A stretch of 64,000 nt of DNA, from positions 310,001 to 374,000 of the forward strand of contig JALIRH010000110.1 of assembly GCA_023055505.1 (NCBI GenBank), given 5' to 3'. This document shows, one piece after another, positions 57,299-64,000 of the stretch. Positions within the stretch are counted from its first letter, which is position 1, and every line of letters begins with the position of its first letter. The notes under the pieces were generated by a model. It saw only the letters and a program-made list of their open reading frames with translations, was not told where the DNA came from and ran no database searches. The stretch comes from Callipepla californica brunnescens. Taxonomy: Eukaryota; Chordata; Aves; Galliformes; Odontophoridae. The position numbers and the translations under genes were made by a program.

Positions 57299-57885
57299 GA
57301 CAAGAAGAAACATAACTCCCATTATTAAAACGTTAAAGAAGAAAGATCTGTAGAACCACAGGACACTCCTTTTCTGAGCCTGATAAGGTCATAGAGCATA
57401 TCCTTCTGTGAACTGTTATAGCACATGGAGAACAGATTACTAGCGTCAGTCAGCATGTATTCTCTGAGGGCCTGGGGGTGAAACATGGGTGTGTGAAGTG
57501 GATGGATTGGATACTCGGAATAGGGATTGTCTGGATTGTTGAATTCAGATAGTTGCAGTCAGTGACTTGATTTTCAGGTGGGTCCAGTGATGAGTATTGA
57601 CCCTCAGGGGCTTGGATTGGAGCTGGTATTATTTGTAACCACGTGTGTTGTTAATATGGAATGTGAGATGAAGTGCATTCCAGAAAGTTTGTGGGTGGCA
57701 CAAAGCTGAGCAATGGAGTCGACATGCTCGAGTGAAGATACCATAAATGCATTAACTGATATCTGAATTCTGTATTTCTAGTTGTTTAAAAACTAGATTT
57801 CTTAGTTCCTCATCTGTGAGAATGAAGACAAAAGAACTTCCTGAAGAGATTCATCAATTTAATCCTGTTTTTTTTTTCTCCTCAG

Positions 57886-58009
57886 GTTGAAAAAGGTTCA
57901 GGTTGTCTTGAACCATGGCTAATAAAAGATGGATTTTTGTCTGTCTAACATAACGATATCGATTCCTTTGCTCAGGTGTTCCATTTCATTTTAACCGAAA
58001 ACGTCAGCG
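57886..58009 (+). pseudogene. YTHDC2: YTHDC2 next exon, with nonsense codon
   Basis: Acceptor TTTCTCCTCAG, donor AGCG|GTAAGT. It reads VEKGSGCLEPWLIKDGFLSV, then a TAA stop at 57946-57948, then HNDIDSFAQVFHFILTENVS. The human counterpart has CLEPWLIK and DIDAFAQVFHLILTENVS separated by a few more residues, so small deletions around the stop removed about four codons' worth of sequence. The stop prevents translation of the helicase C-terminal and YTH parts. Confidence 0.9.
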
Positions 58010-58351
58010 GTAAGTTGCTTTTGTTCATCTTGTTAAATAAGGAAAAAATAAATGACAAAGTGATTTTTCTATGACTTTATATCTTTTTTTAAGTGTTAAT
58101 TTCTGTTTCTTATCTTTCCCTTTTTGAACAATGAGTATGTGGAATAGTTAACGAATGGAGTACTTGTTCCTGTTCTTGTTTGGAAGTATTGACAAGGAGG
58201 TTGATGCTGTTTGACAGACATTACGTTCATGTGAACTGACTGGTAGGTGAAGAAACAAAATTTTGTTGGTGAAGATTTTGAAAGTCATATTTGTGTTTTG
58301 TTTAGATGAAAAAAATGCGTAATGTTTTGGCCCATGTGTTTTGCTTCTCCG

Positions 58352-58478
58352 TTGATTATAGGCATAGTGAAACCAGTGCAGCTGCACTAATGACTGCGTC
58401 AGGGAGAGGCTATAGAAGTGAAGTAGAGCAACTGATCAGTGTGGGAGCAAGCATCTACTGCAGATCATCCGATGGCTG
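58352..58478 (+). pseudogene. YTHDC2: YTHDC2 ankyrin exon with both splice sites apparently lost
   Basis: After the phase-1 G of the previous exon the frame continues VDYRHSETSAAALM, then TASGRGYRSEVEQLISVGAS and ends SSDG, the first ankyrin repeat of YTHDC2. The frame only works if the exon starts at 58352, where the acceptor dinucleotide is CG (58350-58351) in place of AG. At the other end TG|CTAAAAGG has CT (58479-58480) where GT is expected. Both changes would stop normal splicing. The following exons were not found up to 60 kb. Confidence 0.8.
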
Positions 58479-58480
58479 CT

Positions 58481-60128
58481 AAAAGGAAAAGCAGATTTTG
58501 AGAAACTTACTTCCAAGTATAAAAATGAGAACTTGGGAGATGTAGCAGAATTTTTAATTTACTGATTTATCAGAATGCTGCAGGTGGTAGCAAGTTTTAA
58601 TAGTCAAAGTAATTTAGAATATGTTTCATCAGATTGCTTTCCATGAATTCTACATTAATTCTCAAGCAGTCTTAAGAATGGGTTGTATGCTTCTACTTCC
58701 AAGGGAGCTGATGTAATGTATGATTAGGAAAAGATGAGGATCCTTCTTGATAGATTTAATTAGACTATAAATGCTTGATTATTCCAATCTATATGACAGT
58801 GAACTGTGCAGACTTTTAAATGATATAGTGCGGGGTGAAGGTCTTTGCAATGTGTGGCTGCAGGTATGTCATAGCGTGTATCAAAATCTAAACATTCATA
58901 TCTAAACGTTCAGATTTTTGTGACCTTGAATTTATCTTGGGAAAAGAGGAAGCTACTGTAAACCATAGTATGTAGTGTGGAAGGGTAAGAGTTAGGATTC
59001 CAGGAGTCTGTTATTTGAAGAATCTGAGAGGTAATGCAGTTTGAAAGGAAAACAGAATGATTTGCTTTGTGAAGAGAATGGTTCTTGTATTAAAAAGCTC
59101 AGCATCCTTAACATGTGTAGGAGAAAAACGTCTGGGGCATGAATTCTCAGGATGATTTAAAGGAGTTAAGAAAAGAACACCTTAAAAAGGCACGGCTTAA
59201 GTGTGTGCATTGATTTCTGTTTTTTGAAGGAATGGTGCATTCTTCTACTCCTTCCTCTGTGTGTTTGCATGTACTGCTGTAAAGAGGTAGTGTTCATACG
59301 TGGTAAAGATTTACAGCCATTTAAAAATCAGGCAGCTATTTATTACGTGTTTTTGCATTTGGGAAGATGGAAATCTAGCAGTAATGGCCCTACTTAAATG
59401 GTAATGATAGAACGTGATAGAACACAAGCTGTCATCTTGCATGAGATGCTGACCTTACATATCTTTTGAAGAGATAAATAGTAAAGACTGTTACGCAGTT
59501 CTGTCAGGGTGACTTTAGACTGGGCTAAGCACTTTGGACAGACAGAGGTGTTGACCTGTTGGAATCTTACGGGTAAGCTGTGACTGATTTGCTAAAGCAG
59601 TTGTTTAGCATGCTATGTGGACATCTGTATCTTGTCACCTTTTAATCAGGATGATTTTTAGTTGGAACATTTTGGAAGTGTATTTAAAAAATATATATAA
59701 GTTCAGCATAATAGTGATTTTTTTTCTATGCAGCTCCTATGATAAATGTGGTGTACAAACTATTTTTTATCATTAGCCTTTGTTGCCCTATGTCATTGTA
59801 GTTGGAATTTCTGTATCTAGTCAAGATGTGGTCATGGTAACTTACATAAATACATAGGTCACTCTGAAAGAAAGGGCTCTTACTTATTTCTGTGGAATAG
59901 AAATAGGAATGTGGAATAGAGATAGGAAGAGCTCAAAAACACTCTGATAGAGCAAGTTCTTCGCTACAAAAACACTATTTTTTCTGCATATTAACCATTA
60001 TTGTCCGACTCGTGAATAAGCTGATCAAGATACTCCTTTTCTTGAGGTGTGGCAGCTGTGAATGGTTGTCCAGAACCTGGCTCTTTTTTTATTTATTTTT
60101 TTTACATCACTGCAGCCACTGTTGAAAT
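58481..60128. other. No further exon recognised
   Basis: AT-rich sequence where later YTHDC2 exons would be expected; none can be recognised. Confidence 0.5.
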
Positions 60129-60688
60129 TGTCATGGTTTTATGATTTTTGGTACCGGTATTCCACATCATAACATCATGTATTGCATTAAGAGTTAAAGA
60201 GCTAATACTCCAGCTCCATAGATCATTGATAATTCCAGGTATACCTGCCTCAGAAGAGAAGAAGAACTACATTCCCCAGAGGACTTTGCGATGCTTTGTA
60301 TTTTTACGTGTTTTCCGCTCAGAGGGAACAGATAAAAACTCTCTGTGGTCATGGGACACTCTCTTTCCTTCGGGATCGACTCAGCAGTGGGTGCTCGCTG
60401 CCGTATCGCCTTCAGCGTTAGCATAAGGCCTTTGGTTTATCGGACACTCTCTCTTGCTCATTTTATTTGATTCATTAGCCTCAATTCCAATTATACTGTA
60501 TTATATTGTGTTATTTTAATTTCTGATAAATTATTTAGTAAATTAGCTTTCCTCCTCAGATCGTTGCCGCTGTTTTGTTTCTCGGCCCATCTCCCTTTTC
60601 CCTTCCCCATTCCTGCGGCGTGGGTCCATGGGTCCCTCGCACCGATCGTCACGGAACTGGGCCGATCCAGCCTGGTAAACCGTTGACA
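60129..60688 (+). repeat. Solo LTR (about 560 bp)
   Basis: Starts TGTCATGGTTTTATG and ends ACCGTTGACA. A TATA-like AGATAAAAAC lies near 60330. No internal ERV sequence or obvious target-site duplication next to it. A shortened relative lies at 51362-51566. Confidence 0.65.
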
Positions 60689-60899
60689 CCGAACTAGAAC
60701 TGAACTTGGCCACTCTCTTGTGAAAGACAACAATAAACTGAGCAGGGGTTGTCCAGGAGTTCTTCCGCAGGCTATGCGAGGTACTTCCACAGCATGCTGC
60801 GTCCTTCTCATGCTGAGTATTCCATCTGATTTGGGAATTGACTTTAAAGAGCAGCAGCCTGATTCACCCCAGCTGGTAATCAACCACCAACCAGAGGGT

Positions 60900-61060
60900 C
60901 AGGGTTAGGGGTAAGGGTTAGAGTTGGGATTAAGGTAAGAGTTAGGGTTAGGGTTAGCACTGGGGATGAGAGTTAGAGTAGGAAGGAGTGCTAGGACGTG
61001 AGTTAGTGTTAGAGATAGGGTTGTGATAAGGGTTAGCATTTAGGGGGAAGTGTTAGGGAT
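60900..61060 (+). repeat. Degenerate telomere-like repeats (TTAGGG)n
   Basis: The words GTTAGGG, GGGTTAG, GAGTTAG and GGTTAGC return about every 6-12 bases, with AGGGTTAGGGTTAG (about 60945) the longest perfect stretch. An old interstitial telomeric tract or a telomere-like minisatellite. Confidence 0.75.
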
Positions 61061-61179
61061 TAGGTTTGGAAGCTAAACAATGCCAACTTCCTCAATCTGT
61101 CATCAAAAGAGCGGTGCTCCAGCCCGGTCAATCATAGAGAGAAGAAACAAGACAAAGGGCACCGTCAGAGGAAACAGCC

Positions 61180-61606
61180 AGAGTCAGGACATACACCAGT
61201 ATGGTTAACGATGCACACTCTGTTTATTATTCAGAAAGCCTCCTTTTTACAGCACTTAGGACAGGGGCATATAGAAAATAGCGCACAATCACTGGCAGAA
61301 AGCCTCGAGAAAAACAACTCTAAAAAACACTCCCGGTGGTTAACAGTGCTGCAAAACACATCCCGGAGGAGGTAACTTTTTGATTGTGATATCGTACTAG
61401 TTCTGCAAAGTCTCTGCTGAAGGTCAGCTCCATGAGTCATTCCAAGCCATGCACTCTTCCTCCAATTAGGGTCTGCAATCCCACAGTTTACTTGAACTTG
61501 TTTTCCTTTTCATATGGAAGCACCCTTGGTTCTCAGCCTTCCTTTCTCAAGCTGCTTATCTTGTTCCACAGCTTCCGCTCTAAATACACTTCCTTATATT
61601 CCCACA
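61180..61606 (-). repeat. Solo LTR, TGTGGGAAT family, copy 2
   Basis: On the minus strand it starts TGTGGGAATATAAGG (61606) and shares about 170 bases of U3 with the copy at 48.1-48.5 kb. AATAAA at 61223-61228. The 3' border near 61180 is uncertain. Confidence 0.55.
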
Positions 61607-61777
61607 GAAGTGAAATACTGGAGAGGAAGAAAAGAAAAACAGTGAAAGTATATGAAATACGTAATGAAGTAAAAATAAAAATATTCTAAAGGAAATCAAT
61701 ACAGCATAAGTTGGGAATGGGATACATTAGAAGTCATCAGGGAGAGAGGTGGAAACTTCATGATGACTGAAAAACAT

Positions 61778-62124
61778 TGTAGGGCAAATAACCCCAAGAA
61801 CAGCACTCAAAAGAAATATGCCAAAGACGGCATATTTTTGGTAGGCTTAAGTAGATGGTATACAAACAAATAGTAAAAAGAGAGTGGCTCACCTTTTATG
61901 ATGGTCTACCCTCGCCAAAGACTCCACTAGGGAGGGATCTCCAACAAGAGATCCTTCCCTGGGGGTGGTTAGCCCTTAAATGGGGTCTGGGAGAGGTGGA
62001 GCCTGGCTCCACCCCTTCCAATCACACAGGTACATTACCTTCACCTGTGCCCCTGCGGCTGACTCCGTGCTCACCTCAGGTGATCAATCAGTGGTTCAGG
62101 CCATGATTCAACAGTTCCCATACA
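61778..62124 (-). repeat. LTR of the TGTATGGG family, copy 2
   Basis: On the minus strand it starts TGTATGGGAACTG and ends TTTGCCCTACA. Closely similar to the copy at 63235-63578. Confidence 0.85.
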
Positions 62125-62484
62125 CTCCACCCCTTCATGACATGAACCACTGAATAAGTAACTATAGGGTGAGCCCTCCTTAATACAGAGACCTAATACA
62201 TCACGACGCTTACATAATGCCCCATCACGATGCATGTTGATGTAATCTGGGATGAGTGATGATCAGCATATGGCTCGTGTTCTTCCTTGGGCCAGTGCTC
62301 GGTGGTATCTACTGGAAGCATGCAGTCACGTTGTGCAGGACCATCCTACTTTTCATCAGTCCCGGGCAGACCATCACTGGATGTTGCACATGATGTTATA
62401 GCAACTCTGGAATACTTCAGCATCATTTGGTTCCCTCCGGTGACTCATAGACTCACGAGGAGTAATACAGGTGGTTCAAAGGTA

Positions 62485-62897
62485 CCAAGATGGGGAGGTC
62501 CGCAACTTTAACGTTGCTTCTGATTTCTTCTACAGAGATGCTGCTGCACAGCCTTTTGACCACACTGATTTCTTGCACATCCTCTAAGGCATCTGTAATC
62601 CCAATTCCTGATGAATGACAGCGGAAATCCAGAAATAGCCAGTGGGTTATGGCAGAATAGAATAGCAGAAATAGTCCAGTGGGTTCCTCGGTGCCTTTAG
62701 CACGTGCTTTCATTTTGCTTCTTGATGTGCTCACTTTGACCTTGCTCCAGATCCACTCGGACATCCCTTCTCATTTCATCCACCGAGATGCTACCCCACT
62801 GTCTTTTAGCCACACCACTTTCCTGCAGGTCCTTCTTTATGTTTGCTATCCCAGCACCTGCTGGATGACAAAAGAAATCCAGAAAGAGCACACGGTG
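62485..62897 (-). other. Two diverged protein-like tandem repeats
   Basis: On the minus strand 62897-62745 reads HRVLFLDFFCH, AGAGIANIKKDLQE and SISVDEMRRDVRV. The segment 62644-62485 reads HWLFLDFRCH, SGIGITDALEDVQE and SISVEEIRSNVKV. The two match at most positions of this pattern but lie in different frames. I do not recognise the domain. Retention of similarity at the protein level suggests a tandem repeat in a once-coding gene carried by the LTR element. Confidence 0.5.
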
Positions 62898-63234
62898 CCC
62901 CACCACACGTGGCTTTTACCCCCCCAACCTCCTCCTTCCCTCCACCACCTCACCGGGGCTGACATCTCCTGCCTCTTGGCTACCTGCATCAGGGATCCAA
63001 GGCTCCTCCCCTTCTTCAAGCATGGAGATCACCACAGGTTTGGGGGCTGGAAGGGAAGCTTCAGTAACAGGAAAGAGACAGATGAGAGCATTGCCATCAT
63101 TCTGGCACAGCTATTTGTCAACTAATCCACTTTGTGTCCCTCCATACTGAGAAACCACGATTAGGGCCCAAATGACACAGGGCCAAGACACACAGGCATC
63201 CTTTTCAAAGCATGGCATTCCTTTTATATCTCTG

Positions 63235-63578
63235 TGTAGGGCAAATAACCCCCAAGAACAGCACTCAAATAAAATAGCGCAAAAGATGGTATAATTTTGG
63301 TAGGCTTAAATAGATGGTATACAGACAACTGGCAAAAAGAGCTCACCTTTTATGATGGTCTAGCCTCAACAAAGACTCCACTAGGGCAGGATCTCCAACG
63401 AGAGATCCTACCCTGGTGGTGGTCAGCCCTTAAATGGGGTCTGGGAGAGGTGGAGCCAGGCTCCACCCCTTCCAATCACACAGGTACATTACCTTCACCT
63501 GTGCCCCTGTGGCTGACTCAGTGCTTGCCTCAGGTGATCAATCAGTGGTTCAGGCCATGATTCAACAGTTCCCATACA
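63235..63578 (-). repeat. LTR of the TGTATGGG family, copy 3
   Basis: Same ends as copy 2; differs from it by scattered substitutions and small indels. Confidence 0.85.
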
Positions 63579-64000
63579 CTCTAAAAATTATTCAAAGACA
63601 TTTTATTAAGATCAACTTCAGAATGGTTTGGTTTTTTTTTCCAAGATGCTCAATGGCCAAGTCATCAGAAAGCTTCATGGAAACTGAACATAAAATAGTA
63701 AATTCTAAAGGAATAACCAAGGAGGGATGTGGCTGCTGGATTTGGTGGCAACAGGCAACACAGCAATACAAGGGCTGCTTGCAAGGAGATGGTCCTCCTG
63801 CTCCTGGCTGATGCCTGCTTGCCAGCACTGACTACAGTGCTTCTGTCAGAGTGCGGAGCACACTAAGGCCTTCTGAAACTCATATTTCTCTGTGTTTCTT
63901 GTGTTGCTGATCTTGTAGCGTTAGTCAAATGCATGGTGATTACTCTGGGCCCTTCTTGCAGAGGCTCACTCTGCACAGCCAAAGGTGCCATAATGAGGAG
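63579..64000. other. No gene recognised
   Basis: Sequence to the window end with no exon, domain or repeat that I can name. Confidence 0.45.

Larger units (their letters stand above)
61778..63578 (-). mobile_element. Probable non-autonomous LTR element (about 1.8 kb)
   Basis: Two LTRs of the TGTATGGG family lie in the same minus orientation, with about 1.1 kb between them. A purine-rich GAAGGGGTGGAG stands directly before the downstream (3') LTR, as a polypurine tract should. The internal part has no gag or pol; it holds two diverged protein-like repeats. No primer-binding site and no target-site duplication were found, so two independent LTR insertions cannot be excluded. Confidence 0.5.

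Noticed and set aside
58760..58862. Exon-like stretch ending CTGCAG|GTATGT
   Set aside because: The peptide does not match the next YTHDC2 exon and has no acceptor of quality.

Overview
The window looks like bird DNA, most likely chicken or a close galliform. It carries many CR1 retrotransposon pieces in both orientations, several unrelated endogenous retroviruses (ERVs) and LTRs, long AT-rich introns, and GC-rich blocks of the kind seen on bird microchromosomes. No host gene is intact from end to end.

The key anchor is a broken copy of two neighbouring genes. MCC lies on the minus strand: exon 1 at about 46.0 kb, an EF-hand exon at 36.3-36.6 kb and a further exon at 28.9-29.1 kb. YTHDC2 lies on the plus strand, with three consecutive exons at 56.2-58.5 kb. 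In human 5q22 the two genes also sit head to head. Here both carry disabling changes: a 4-base frameshift in MCC exon 1, a stop codon in the third MCC exon found, a stop in the second YTHDC2 exon, and apparently both splice sites lost in the third. Bird 5q22 genes are expected on chromosome Z, so the simplest reading is a decayed W-linked copy. This is inference, not proof.

Layout. 1-4.5 kb: minus-strand ERV (LTR, primer site, gag, pro-pol), running off the left edge. 4.6-8.7 kb: plus-strand exon relics, two of them from the last LIM domain of a LIMS/PINCH-type gene, plus a 366-bp segment repeated at 14.2 kb. 8.9-11 kb: a possible LTR, a minus-strand integrase fragment and a solo LTR. 15.3-16.6 kb: an internally deleted CR1. 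18.2-23.4 kb: a KRAB-like exon relic, a CpG-rich block and an unrecognised minus-strand coiled-coil gene with a poly(A) signal. 24-46 kb: MCC introns holding CR1s, a hAT transposase relic, an ERV 3' end and a young, internally deleted ERV inside a CR1. 46-53 kb: CpG island, old LTRs and dispersed repeats. 53-55.7 kb: an 82-bp CpG-rich minisatellite with AT-rich spacers. 56-58.5 kb: YTHDC2 relic. 60-63.6 kb: an LTR, degenerate telomere-like repeats and a probable non-autonomous LTR element.

The only intact or near-intact reading frames are retroviral, apart from the coiled-coil exon at 20.5-21.4 kb and the MCC EF-hand exon. The window therefore reads as gene-poor, repeat-collecting, degenerating DNA and not as a functional operon-like system.
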